Source: a virus
Virus record (IMG/VR): IMGVR_UViG_3300033388_001959
Span: 1-24,060 of that record
Length of the DNA stretch: 24,060 nt
Reading direction: 5' to 3' (one strand)
Every line of letters begins with the position of its first letter. Positions within the stretch are counted from its first letter, which is position 1. Made by a program: the position numbers and the translations under genes. Under the pieces are notes generated by a model. The model saw only the letters and a list, made by a program, of their open reading frames with translations, was not told where the DNA came from and did no database searches. Shown one piece after another: positions 1-6,692 of the stretch.

Positions 1-297
1 AAGACGAAGCCCGACTCGCTGCGGGTCTCGTACAGATGCGGCTTGCTAAAGTTCACCGAATGGATATCCTTGGACCATTCTGGATACGCGAAGGAGCACG
101 CGCAGACGTGGTGGGCCCGTCGGTTCGGAGGAGCCGCGCAGGACGCGCCCACGCTGAACGAGGCGCTGCAGGATATGTTCTTGGCGCAACGATTGACGGA
201 CGAGACACAGGCGGTAACGATCATCAAGACAGGACGATTCGCACAGATCCTTGGCGGCCGTTTGACGGCGGACCATGGGCAATACTCGAAGGCATAA
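1..297 (+). CDS. DEAD/DEAH-box helicase, C-terminal fragment (5' end outside window)
   Basis: The reading frame is open from base 1 and ends at TAA 295-297, so only the last 98 residues are present. The text KPDSLRVSYRCGL followed by FTEWISLDHSGYAKEHAQTWW matches my recollection of the C-terminal tail of phage superfamily II DEAD/DEAH helicases, which carry a Leu-Arg-Val-x-Tyr stretch and then a 'EW(I/V)xxxHxGYAxxxAxxWW' element after the helicase core. The ATPase motifs themselves lie to the left of the window and cannot be seen. The position just before a primase-polymerase fits a replication role (unwinding of duplex DNA). The TTG at 43 would give an 84-aa protein but lacks a ribosome site and is inside the conserved tail, so I treat the gene as continuing upstream. 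Confidence 0.68.
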   Translation, partial: KTKPDSLRVSYRCGLLKFTEWISLDHSGYAKEHAQTWWARRFGGAAQDAPTLNEALQDMFLAQRLTDETQAVTIIKTGRFAQILGGRLTADHGQYSKA

Positions 298-314
298 CAC
301 ACATGGAGGAGAAG

Positions 315-590
315 ATGAGCGACTATCCAGACATTGAGATTAAGCTGACGGTATCAGGCAAGAACGAGTGCTGCTCTGCGCCTTGGTGGCTTATCATCAA
401 CCCGCACCAGAGCATGCGCTGTGACGTTCACGACATCGCATCGATGATCACTGGCCCTTTCTTCAGCAGAGAAGAGGCGCAGCAGCACTTAACCGCAAGA
501 CGCTACGCATTCGGCAAGCACGCCAAGGTCTATTGCCATAGCGGAAGCTGGACGCACCAATACAAGAACGCAACCAAAGCCATCAGCTAG
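315..590 (+). CDS. Conserved small phage protein, function unknown (91 aa)
   Basis: A 91-residue soluble protein. I chose ATG 315 because GGAGGAG at 305-311 lies directly upstream; ATG 303 is in frame but has no ribosome site. Visible features are an N-terminal Cys-Cys pair, APWWLIINPHQ, the segment ITGPFFSREEAQQHL and a basic Tyr-rich end with VYCHSGSW. The GPFFSREEA pattern is one I have seen in uncharacterised proteins of other phages, usually in early or replication regions; no activity is known to me. It sits between the helicase tail and the primase-polymerase, with a CA-rich leader (GCATAACACAC) on both sides. No catalytic motif is evident. Confidence 0.72.
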   Translation: MSDYPDIEIKLTVSGKNECCSAPWWLIINPHQSMRCDVHDIASMITGPFFSREEAQQHLTARRYAFGKHAKVYCHSGSWTHQYKNATKAIS

Positions 591-620
591 CATAACACAC
601 CACACACACGGAGCAGACGA

Positions 621-3005
621 ATGGACAACGAACTGAAAGCGGCGGCGCTTGCTTATGCCGCGCAGGGCTGGCAGGTATTTCCCTGCCGCCCGGGACTGAA
701 GGAACCGCAGACGCAGCACGGCGTCAAGGATGCCACCGACGACGCCAAGACGATCGAAGTCTGGTGGGATCGCTGGCCAACTGCGAACATCGGCATGGCT
801 TGTGGCGAGGGGTCGGGGGTTGCGGTGGTGGATGTTGATGTCGATCTTGAGAAGGGCGTCGATGGTTGGGGTACGCTTGAGGAGATGACGAAGGAGGGCC
901 ATCGGCTACCGGCGACTGTTCGCTCGAACTCACCAAGAGGCGGCGCGCACTTCTTCTACTCAGGCCTTGAGGGCTGGCCAGCTAACAAGAACGACTTCCG
1001 TAACGGGATCGACATCCGGTCGGCTGGCTACTATGTCATCCTGCCACCGTCGATCCATCCCAACGGGAAGCAGTATGCATGGCACGAAGGGGCGAAGCCG
1101 GGAGAGGTGGCGCTTGGTTTGTTCCCCGACTTCATGCGGCCCGAGCTGAAGAAGGAGCAGGAGACGCTGGCGTGGGAGGATGCGGCGCCAGCCGCCACTC
1201 CGGTCCTTGACGCCACGCAACCTATCACGGCAGACAAGAAGCCGCAGGATCGCACAGAAGGAACGCCAATCATCGAGCGTGCTTCGTTGTACCTTCAGGA
1301 AGTCGACCCCGCCGTCGAGGGACACGGAGGGCATGACGCGCTATTCTGGGCAGCCCGCGCCATGGTGACGGGGTTCGAGTTGAGCGAGGTCGACGCGGCG
1401 CGGCTGTTGTGGTCGGAGTTCAACCCGAGATGCTGCCCGCCTTGGGACTCTGCGAACGAGAAGAGCAGGAAGGACTTCAACCGGAAGATTCGCGAGGCGG
1501 CCAAGTCTCCAGGCAACAAGCCTCGTGGCTGGCTGCTGGATGAGATGGGCTTGCGCGATGGCGGCTCGCAGCTCGATAGCTTTGGCGAGGACATCCGGCT
1601 GGCGCTGATTGCGCAGCATGCCGAGGCAGTCGCCGCTCACGAGAAAGCCGCAGAGGTTACGCCACCACCCGAGGAGCCGCCGGAGGATGGCGACTATCCC
1701 GAGTGGCTGCTGAATCCTCCCGGCATGGTCGGGGAGGTATGCGATTGGATCAACGCGACGGCAGGCTGCAGGCAGCCGGTCCTCACGCTAGGCGCCGCCT
1801 TGGTGATGTGCGGGTCTGTCTTCGGTCGCAAGGTCCGCGACATCTCAGACGGTCGGACAAACATCTACGGGATGGGCGTCGCTCATTCGTCGGCAGGCAA
1901 GGACCATGCTTCTGACTGTGTATCGAAGCTGCTGGAAAAGGCTGGCGGGGAGATGCTCATCGGCGGAAACAATGTAACGAGCGACGCGGCGCTCGAGGTG
2001 AGTCTATCGGTGAATGGCGGATGCGTGCAGCTTTTCCTCTGGGACGAGATCGGCCACATGATGGCGAACATCTCCGGAGTGGCTGGCACCAACCCGCATT
2101 TGGCCAGCATCGTCCCAACCTTAATGAAGCTCTACTCGTCGCCTCACAAGGTCTACGTCGGCAAGCAATACGCTGACGCAGAGAAGCCGCTGCGCAGGAT
2201 CGACCAGCCGCATGCTTGTGTGTGGGGGTACACGTCGCCGGATATTCTCTACAAGGGAATCACGGTGTCGGAACTGCGCGACGGATGGCTCGGGCGGATC
2301 ATGACCTTTATCAGTCACGACCGGCCGCGCTACAAGATGCAGCCCAAGATCGCACCGCCTGCCCACTTGATCGAGAAGACGAAGGCGTGGCTCACCCGAC
2401 CGCTGCCACCTGCCGAGGGCGGCAACATCACACAGGGCGCCACGACTGAGCCGATACTTGTCCCGAACACCAAGGAGGCGACCGCCGTCTTCGACGACTT
2501 CGGGACCGAGTGCCACGACCGGATGATCAGGGCGGCTCGCTTGAGTGACGATTGCCAGTTCTTGTGGGGCAAGTCGCTGCAGAATGCGCGGCGCATTGCG
2601 TTGATCGTGGCAGCCGGTGACCGCTTCGACCATCCAGAGATCACCGAGTTTCATGCCAAGTACGGCTGCGCATTGGCCCGCGCCTGTGTCGCATCGTTCA
2701 GCAAGGAGATCGTCGCGCATATCACCGACGGCATCCACGACAAGATCAAGAAGGACATGGTCGAGAAGATCCGCGTCAGAGGCTCCGCTGGCATGAGCAA
2801 GTCTGACCTCACGCGGGCCACACAGGGGATACCGAACCGGCGCGTCAGAGACGACTACATCGCAGACCTGGTCGAAGCGAAGGTACTGGTCGAAGGCAGG
2901 CACCCCGAGCATATCAAGGCGAGGAGCTGGCTATGGGTCTACCCTCACGGCTTGGACTTGGTGGAGAAGGCGAACCAGATGCTGAACGAAGGGGTGGCGG
3001 TATGA
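621..3005 (+). CDS. Bifunctional primase-polymerase fused to a helicase-like P-loop ATPase
   Basis: A 794-residue replication protein. Residues about 5-165 look like a prim-pol domain (family PF09250): GWQVFPCRPGLKEP, then the metal-binding DVDVD at 71-75, an RGGAHFFYS strand with His110, and DIRSAGYYVILPPSIHP near 131. Residues about 210-300 resemble a primase C-terminal (PriCT) helical domain. Residues about 360-600 form a P-loop segment with a Walker A-like GVAHSSAGKD at 419-428 and a Walker B-like LFLWDEIG at 471-478, as in phage primase-helicases with a DUF3987-type module. The expected role is primer synthesis coupled to unwinding at the phage fork. ATG 621 follows GGAG with seven bases of spacing and a CA-rich leader. 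The stop overlaps the next start (ATGA). Confidence 0.88.
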   Translation: MDNELKAAALAYAAQGWQVFPCRPGLKEPQTQHGVKDATDDAKTIEVWWDRWPTANIGMACGEGSGVAVVDVDVDLEKGVDGWGTLEEMTKEGHRLPATVRSNSPRGGAHFFYSGLEGWPANKNDFRNGIDIRSAGYYVILPPSIHPNGKQYAWHEGAKPGEVALGLFPDFMRPELKKEQETLAWEDAAPAATPVLDATQPITADKKPQDRTEGTPIIERASLYLQEVDPAVEGHGGHDALFWAARAMVTGFELSEVDAARLLWSEFNPRCCPPWDSANEKSRKDFNRKIREAAKSPGNKPRGWLLDEMGLRDGGSQLDSFGEDIRLALIAQHAEAVAAHEKAAEVTPPPEEPPEDGDYPEWLLNPPGMVGEVCDWINATAGCRQPVLTLGAALVMCGSVFGRKVRDISDGRTNIYGMGVAHSSAGKDHASDCVSKLLEKAGGEMLIGGNNVTSDAALEVSLSVNGGCVQLFLWDEIGHMMANISGVAGTNPHLASIVPTLMKLYSSPHKVYVGKQYADAEKPLRRIDQPHACVWGYTSPDILYKGITVSELRDGWLGRIMTFISHDRPRYKMQPKIAPPAHLIEKTKAWLTRPLPPAEGGNITQGATTEPILVPNTKEATAVFDDFGTECHDRMIRAARLSDDCQFLWGKSLQNARRIALIVAAGDRFDHPEITEFHAKYGCALARACVASFSKEIVAHITDGIHDKIKKDMVEKIRVRGSAGMSKSDLTRATQGIPNRRVRDDYIADLVEAKVLVEGRHPEHIKARSWLWVYPHGLDLVEKANQMLNEGVAV

Positions 3006-3139
3006 GCAAGGGCAGCGATCATAGCCGGATAGTCAAGACCAAGTTCGACAAAGGAATGGACCACTACGAAACACACAACCGCGAGCGCCTCCGCAAACTG
3101 CGCGAGACGTTTCGCAAGAGGAAAGGCGGCAGGAGATGA
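3002..3139 (+). CDS. Small basic protein, unknown function (45 aa)
   Basis: The gene starts at ATG 3002, overlapping the primase stop by four bases (ATGA), and ends at TGA 3137-3139, itself overlapping the next ATG. The product is 45 residues and strongly basic, with the C-terminal half RERLRKLRETFRKRKGGRR rich in Arg and Lys and predicted helical. This suggests nucleic-acid binding, but no family is recognised. It is too short to be certain, yet the coupled overlaps on both sides make a real gene likely. Confidence 0.65.
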   Translation: MSKGSDHSRIVKTKFDKGMDHYETHNRERLRKLRETFRKRKGGRR

Positions 3140-3741
3140 GCGAGCAAGACACACGACTCATGCATCGGCTATGGATAAAGAAGCAGCGGAAGAAGCACAA
3201 CACGACCGGAGAGTTCATCGATCTGGGAGACGTTTGCCGGTGCGAGATATGCGCGTGCGACGGAAACAACGAATGCGGGCATGAGTGCCTAGGCGACGAC
3301 TGCGCACTTGACGACAGCATGATCTGCGATTGCTGCTCAATCGAGAACACGCCAGCAACAGACGACGAGTATGATGAAGGGGTAGGCCAGACCACCATGT
3401 TCGCCAAGCCGCTGACCATCTATCCATCGGGACCAATGACGGGCGTCAAGGATTACAACTATCCGCGCTTCAATGAGGTGGCCGGCTTACTGCGCGGCAT
3501 GGGTCATGAGGTACTGAACCCGGCAGAACATGAGCCGCCGATGGCCAACCCTACCCACGCCGACTACCTCGCTATGGACCTGCCAATGGTGGAGGCGTGC
3601 GACGCGGTCGTCTTGCTCGAAGGCTGGATGAGCAGCAAGGGCGCGAGGCTTGAAGTCGCGCACGCCATACGGCACGGCAAGGAGTTGATGCTGGTCGAGC
3701 AGTTCGGCATCTCGCCGAAGTGGAAGGGGGTGGGGGTATGA
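3136..3741 (+). CDS. Cys-rich N-terminus fused to DUF4406 (nucleoside deoxyribosyltransferase-like) domain
   Basis: A 201-residue protein with two parts. Residues 34-67 hold ten cysteines (34, 36, 39, 41, 47, 51, 56, 64, 66, 67) mixed with Asp/Glu, suggesting one or two zinc sites. Residues about 92-190 match the DUF4406 pattern: IYPSGPMTG, YNYPRFNE, GHEVLNPAE, then DYLAMDLPMVEACDAVVLLEGW and SKGARLEVAHAI. DUF4406 is related to nucleoside 2-deoxyribosyltransferases, so a nucleotide or modified-base role is possible but not proven. Translation is coupled to both neighbours through ATGA overlaps. An in-frame ATG at 3397 would give the DUF4406 part alone; its ribosome site is weak. The N-terminal Cys cluster is not usual for the family as I know it. 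Confidence 0.82.
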   Translation: MSEQDTRLMHRLWIKKQRKKHNTTGEFIDLGDVCRCEICACDGNNECGHECLGDDCALDDSMICDCCSIENTPATDDEYDEGVGQTTMFAKPLTIYPSGPMTGVKDYNYPRFNEVAGLLRGMGHEVLNPAEHEPPMANPTHADYLAMDLPMVEACDAVVLLEGWMSSKGARLEVAHAIRHGKELMLVEQFGISPKWKGVGV

Positions 3742-3860
3742 GGTATCTATGCACAGAATGCGGGGCTGAATTCTCGAGCGAGGAATGCGGCGAGGATCCG
3801 CGCGACCTCGGCTGCCCAGAGTGCGGCAGCATGGATCTGGACGAGGAGATGAACCAATGA
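3738..3860 (+). CDS. 40-aa zinc-ribbon miniprotein
   Basis: This ORF starts at ATG 3738 overlapping the previous stop (ATGA) and ends at TGA 3858-3860 overlapping the following ATG. The product begins MRYLCTECGAEF and has a second CPECGS pair, so two Cys-x2-Cys knuckles form a classical zinc ribbon; one further Cys lies between them. The C-terminus is acidic. Such miniproteins usually bind nucleic acid or a protein partner, and nothing more specific can be said. Four-base overlaps on both sides and the two metal-binding pairs support it as a genuine gene. Confidence 0.75.
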   Translation: MRYLCTECGAEFSSEECGEDPRDLGCPECGSMDLDEEMNQ

Positions 3861-4243
3861 CCAACGAATCGATCACCATCATTCTCCCCCTGCCGTCGAA
3901 GTATCTCGGGATGAATCATCGGCCCCAGTCGAGAGGCGCTTGGATGGGCATCTCGAAGCTACGCAAGAAGCAGAAGCTGACGGCATGCGAGAAGGTACTG
4001 GAGTGCTTTGTCGAGTCGGCGCCTTGGGCGAAGGCAGAGACGCAGGCCACCTTCTTCCATGCTATCGCCCGCGACCGGGACTGCGACAACTTCCTCAGTA
4101 TGCTGAAGGGAGCGCACGACGGCATCGTCCTGGCTGGCCTGCTGACCAACGACACCCACAAGGAGCTGACGCCACTCGCGCCCAAGTTCGAGAAGGACAT
4201 CGAGTGTCCGCGCGTCGAGATTGAGATCAGGCGCTTGGCGTAG
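3857..4243 (+). CDS. RusA-like Holliday junction resolvase
   Basis: A 128-residue protein starting at ATG 3857, which overlaps the upstream stop. An in-frame start further upstream would read through the zinc-ribbon gene and is not used. The layout fits RusA-type endonucleases: a beta-strand ILPLPSKYLGMN at the N-terminus, then ARDRDCDNFLSMLKGAHDGI at 71-90, where Asp73, Asp75 and Asp77 with Lys84 resemble the catalytic acidic cluster, then LLTNDTHKEL with Asp99, and a closing strand VEIEIRRL. RusA enzymes cut four-way junctions and resolve recombination intermediates before packaging. The exact Asp spacing is slightly atypical, so family assignment is likely rather than certain. It is the last gene before the terminator at 4265. 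Confidence 0.75.
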   Translation: MTNESITIILPLPSKYLGMNHRPQSRGAWMGISKLRKKQKLTACEKVLECFVESAPWAKAETQATFFHAIARDRDCDNFLSMLKGAHDGIVLAGLLTNDTHKELTPLAPKFEKDIECPRVEIEIRRLA

Positions 4244-4264
4244 TCACCCCAACCAGACACGAAG

Positions 4265-4296
4265 GAGCCCGCGGCTTAATTGCCGCGGGCTCTTTT
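4265..4296 (+). terminator. Intrinsic terminator at a convergent junction
   Basis: A perfect 11-bp GC-rich stem (GAGCCCGCGGC at 4265-4275 with its complement at 4282-4292), a six-base TTAATT loop and a TTTT run at 4293-4296. It follows the RusA-like gene by 21 bases. The minus-strand operon ends at 4315, so the same stem could also stop leftward transcription, although its leftward T run is poor (CTTCG). Confidence 0.8.
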
Positions 4297-4314
4297 GGTT
4301 TGGGGTTGTGGTGG

Positions 4315-4437
4315 CTAGTCGTCGTCGCCGTCCTCCTCCTCGTTGTCGCACCCGTTCGGGCATTCGTCCGGCTCCTCGTAGTCCTGCCAGTAATGCGCAC
4401 CGCATACCGGACACTTGCGCTGGTAGCCTCTGCTCAC
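4315..4437 (-). CDS. 40-aa zinc-ribbon miniprotein with acidic tail
   Basis: Starts at GTG 4437, preceded by an excellent AAGGAGG site (complement of 4444-4450), and ends at TAG 4315-4317. The GTG overlaps the stop of the upstream gene (GTGA). The product has CPVCGAHYW and a CPNGC pair, so a Cys-x2-Cys plus Cys-x3-Cys arrangement suited to one zinc, and ends in a run of Glu and Asp (NEEEDGDDD). No family is recognised. It is the last gene of the minus operon. The acidic tail could mimic DNA or contact a protein, but this is speculation. Confidence 0.72.
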   Translation of the reverse strand: MSRGYQRKCPVCGAHYWQDYEEPDECPNGCDNEEEDGDDD

Positions 4438-4595
4438 TTGGGCACCTCCTTACCGCCATTCACCCACCCGCACCACGGACACCGGAAGCGACCAAGCCCG
4501 ACGAAGCGCATACGAGGACGCACCTCGCAGCCGTCGGCCTCGCATCGTGGCGCCTTGTCGTCGAGTGGCTGCTTGAGTCCCTGTCCGGCGGTCAT
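4434..4595 (-). CDS. 53-aa zinc-finger-like miniprotein
   Basis: Starts at ATG 4595, which overlaps the upstream RHH gene's TGA (ATGA), and ends at TGA 4434-4436 overlapping the GTG of the next gene. The product contains CEADGC (Cys-x4-Cys) and then FRCPWCGW (Cys-x2-Cys), a zinc-binding set of four cysteines. The RFRCPWC segment recalls a zinc-ribbon knuckle. Function is unknown. The double overlap shows it is translated as part of the operon. Confidence 0.7.
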   Translation of the reverse strand: MTAGQGLKQPLDDKAPRCEADGCEVRPRMRFVGLGRFRCPWCGWVNGGKEVPK

Positions 4596-4807
4596 GATTG
4601 GCCCGCCTTTGTCGGTCGTCCGGTCTTCTGCTTGCCCATGCCTGCCTTCATGCCTTTGGGCAGGTCAAGGAACTTCGACTTGATCAGCGCCGCCTCGATG
4701 ATGTGAGAGCGGAACTCGCCGGTCTCCTTCATCTTGGCTTCAAGCGCATTGAAGATTGTCTCGTTAAGTGTGATCGCCGTCCCGATGCGTTTGGTCTTCT
4801 GCTTCAT
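4592..4807 (-). CDS. Ribbon-helix-helix-like small DNA-binding protein, paralogue 1
   Basis: A 71-residue protein starting at ATG 4807 with AAAGGA upstream on the minus strand. It starts with a basic N-terminus and a short strand (GTAITLNETIFNALEAKMK), then two helices containing TGEFRSHIIEAALI, the order expected of Arc/MetJ/CopG-type ribbon-helix-helix proteins. The tail AGMGKQKTGRPTK holds a GRP core flanked by basic residues, similar to an AT-hook. It clearly resembles the protein encoded at 7506-7712 (shared TGE.RS.IIE.ALI.S..L.LP.G..AGMG..K.GRP). A role as transcription regulator is likely from fold type; the target is unknown. Its start overlaps the stop of the membrane microprotein gene. 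Confidence 0.75.
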   Translation of the reverse strand: MKQKTKRIGTAITLNETIFNALEAKMKETGEFRSHIIEAALIKSKFLDLPKGMKAGMGKQKTGRPTKAGQS

Positions 4808-4908
4808 GGTCTCGTCCTTTCGATGTGTTCGTTTATCGTTTCAAGTATCAGCGACCCCACAACGAGGGCAGCCAGTGTCAGCCAGCCGAATGTCTGGGCG
4901 GTCATCAT
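4804..4908 (-). CDS. 34-aa single-span membrane microprotein
   Basis: A 105-base ORF starting at ATG 4908 (a second ATG follows at once) and ending at TGA 4804-4806. The product has one hydrophobic stretch, FGWLTLAALVVGSLIL, long enough for a membrane span, then a charged tail ending EHIERTRP. The start overlaps the stop of the upstream Cys-rich gene (ATGA) and the stop overlaps the RHH start (ATGA). No family is recognised. Its size resembles the other microprotein in this operon, at 6588-6692. Superinfection exclusion or inhibition of a host membrane protein would be reasonable guesses for such proteins, but there is no direct evidence. Confidence 0.62.
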   Translation of the reverse strand: MMTAQTFGWLTLAALVVGSLILETINEHIERTRP

Positions 4909-5102
4909 AGCGACGTGCAGATGACGACGTCATGCGTCCGCATCGGGCAGTCGGGCGGTATGCCTGTGTCTGGCCCGCCATCCTTCAGATGGACATGACA
5001 GCCGCCAGCCATCCGCAGCTCGCTGTCGTCGTCTGCTACCTTGCATTGCCCGTTGCATCCTCGCACCGGGCATTCCTCGTGGTTGTCGATCATGATTTGC
5101 AT
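4905..5102 (-). CDS. Small Cys-rich protein, unknown function (65 aa)
   Basis: Starts at ATG 5102, preceded on the minus strand by AAAGGA with seven-base spacing, and ends at TGA 4905-4907. The product has six cysteines in CPVRGCNGQC, a single GGCHVH, then PPDCPM and VICTSL, with two histidines nearby, a plausible metal site. It overlaps the gene upstream (stop at 5090) by 13 bases and the microprotein downstream by four. No homologous family is recognised. I infer metal binding only from the spacing of Cys and His. Confidence 0.68.
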   Translation of the reverse strand: MQIMIDNHEECPVRGCNGQCKVADDDSELRMAGGCHVHLKDGGPDTGIPPDCPMRTHDVVICTSL

Positions 5103-5374
5103 GTCGTGGTCCTTTCGGTTTTGGTTGCTCTGTCGTCGAGGTACTCTCCCACCGCCGTCATGGCGGAGTCAAGCCGCTTGATGTCGCTAGGGTGGCCAGC
5201 GATCGTTCGCTTCATGTGCATGTGCAGGCCGGCGGCAAGCGTGGTCGTGTGGCGTGGTGTGCGGACGCTGAACAGGCTCGCGCTCTGGTTGGTGGCTGAC
5301 AGGGCGCGGCTGATCTCGGCGTCTGTCCAGTGCCATTGAGGCGCGGCGGTTGCGTTGTGGTTGATTAGGTGCAT
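5090..5374 (-). CDS. Hypothetical phage protein (94 aa)
   Basis: Starts at ATG 5374 with GGAG seven bases upstream; the frame is open for longer (to 5431) but that part lies inside the methyltransferase gene. The product is 94 residues, His- and Thr-rich, with QWHWTDAEISRALSATNQSASLFSVR near the N-terminus, which could fold as a helix-turn-helix-like pair of helices, and a charged C-terminus. It overlaps the methyltransferase stop by ten bases. No family is recognised. The TDAEISRAL motif hints at DNA binding, but the remainder gives no further support. Confidence 0.6.
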   Translation of the reverse strand: MHLINHNATAAPQWHWTDAEISRALSATNQSASLFSVRTPRHTTTLAAGLHMHMKRTIAGHPSDIKRLDSAMTAVGEYLDDRATKTERTTTCKS

Positions 5375-6591
5375 GGGGTTAGCTCCATGATGATGCGCTC
5401 GGCGATCCACCGAGGGACGGGGACCGGCCACGAATTGCCGAGGGCTTTATACCGAGGACCGTCTGGGCACTCCGCGACGTACTTTTTCTTCCATGGGATG
5501 CGGGTATAGTTGTCCTTGAAGCCCTGGAGCCGCTCGCACTCGATGGGAGTCAGGCGCCGGACTTGCATCGACTCAAGGACGGCATTCTCGGCGCCGTGGT
5601 TCCTTCCAAGAGCGTGGGCGAGGTTGTCGCCAATGATCGGGTCTTGCGTGCCGTGGACCGAGACGACCGGCGTCCCTCTGCCCGTCCCGTCCTCGCTGGC
5701 GTCGTGGCTGGTTGTGAGGGTGTGGGCGACGCCGCCGCCTACAGAGCACACCAGATCGGTCGCGTCCTTGTAGTCGCGGGCCTTTAATGCAGAGGCGGAG
5801 TCGTCGTCGGCATATTCGCCGAAAGCAGTCATCCGGAAGGCTACATATGCATCCGAGTCTAGCCGGTGGCTTGCGTTGCTACGCGCTCTAAGGCAAGGCG
5901 CAACGTCGGGGGCAAATCCTTCCCCCGCTTCGCGGCTCGGCGCAGTATCCCGGCGCACGCCTTCGCGCTCAAAAAGTACCGCGATGGGATCGAGGTCGTC
6001 TCGAGCACTTGCGACAACCCACACACGGCGGCGGCGTTGGGCCAGTCCGAAATATTGGGCATCGAGTATCCGCCAGCAGACTGTTCGCCGGGGGCCAAAC
6101 ACACAACCAGCGTTTGTCCATCCTTCCCGCGGAGGCTGCAGCTCCTCGTCTTCTCCGGCAAGTCCAGCAAGGAAACAGCCGAAGGCGTTTGTCTTATCCG
6201 AGAGGACACCTGGCACGTTTTCCCAGATGATGACCGCAGGCTCATCGCCTCGCCCGACTCGAACATCGTCAATTGTGTTTGCGATCCTGCAGAACTCGAC
6301 CGACAGCTGTCCTCTTTCATCTCCTAGTCCTCCTCTTAATCCTGCCACGCTGAAGGCTTGGCATGGTGTTCCTCCGGTGAATACGTCCGGGGCTTCTACT
6401 TCGCCGGCTTCGATCCGGTCTGCGATGGTTGTCATGTCCCCGAGGTTTGGCGTGTCGGGGTAGTGGTGAGCCAGTACGGCACAAGGGAAAGGCTCGATCT
6501 CGGAGAGCCAAGCGGTCGACCATCCAAGCGGATGCCAAGCAACCGAGGCGGCTTCGATGCCGCTACATACTGAAGCGAAGCGCATGCTCAT
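5365..6591 (-). CDS. DNA (cytosine-5-)-methyltransferase
   Basis: A 408-residue Dcm-type enzyme that transfers a methyl group from S-adenosylmethionine to carbon 5 of cytosine. Conserved motifs in order: motif I FASVCSGIEAAS at 5-16, motif IV GTPCQAFSVAG at 74-84 with catalytic Cys77, motif VI ENVPG at 124-128, motif VIII QRRRRVWVV, motif IX LTPIECERLQGF and motif X ALGNSWPVP. A long variable region between VIII and IX should contain the target-recognition part. Start ATG 6591 overlaps the upstream stop (ATGA); ATG 6585 is a close alternative. No restriction endonuclease is visible nearby, so protection of phage DNA from host restriction is the likely role. The operon position on the minus strand suggests early or separate expression. 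Confidence 0.92.
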   Translation of the reverse strand: MSMRFASVCSGIEAASVAWHPLGWSTAWLSEIEPFPCAVLAHHYPDTPNLGDMTTIADRIEAGEVEAPDVFTGGTPCQAFSVAGLRGGLGDERGQLSVEFCRIANTIDDVRVGRGDEPAVIIWENVPGVLSDKTNAFGCFLAGLAGEDEELQPPREGWTNAGCVFGPRRTVCWRILDAQYFGLAQRRRRVWVVASARDDLDPIAVLFEREGVRRDTAPSREAGEGFAPDVAPCLRARSNASHRLDSDAYVAFRMTAFGEYADDDSASALKARDYKDATDLVCSVGGGVAHTLTTSHDASEDGTGRGTPVVSVHGTQDPIIGDNLAHALGRNHGAENAVLESMQVRRLTPIECERLQGFKDNYTRIPWKKKYVAECPDGPRYKALGNSWPVPVPRWIAERIIMELTPCT

Positions 6592-6692
6592 CTCTCCCAC
6601 CACCGATCCTGCCGCTTGGCCTCGCCGCGGTAGTAGCAAAAGGCTCCGCCCATCATGGCGACGAAGGCGGCAAGGTAGATCCAGATCTCCAT
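6588..6692 (-). CDS. 34-aa single-span membrane microprotein
   Basis: Starts at ATG 6692 and ends at TGA 6588-6590, overlapping the methyltransferase start (ATGA). The ATG shares one base with the stop of the upstream gene (TGATG). The product has an N-terminal hydrophobic stretch IWIYLAAFVAMMGGAFCYY, suited to a membrane span, then a basic and Trp-rich tail ending RQDRWWER. No family is recognised. It has the same length as the microprotein at 4804-4908 but no clear sequence similarity. The tight coupling on both sides is the main support for it being real. Confidence 0.6.
   Translation of the reverse strand: MEIWIYLAAFVAMMGGAFCYYRGEAKRQDRWWER

Noticed and set aside
2121-2912. 263-codon minus-strand ORF opposite the primase-polymerase
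   Set aside because: Antisense shadow without any family motif; the plus strand encodes a clear conserved protein.
4221-4706. 161-codon plus-strand ORF across the convergent terminator
   Set aside because: It reads through the terminator hairpin and antisense to a chain of minus-strand genes with good ribosome sites.
5859-6327. Open frames of about 150 codons on both strands inside the methyltransferase gene
   Set aside because: Out-of-frame shadows of the conserved cytosine methyltransferase.
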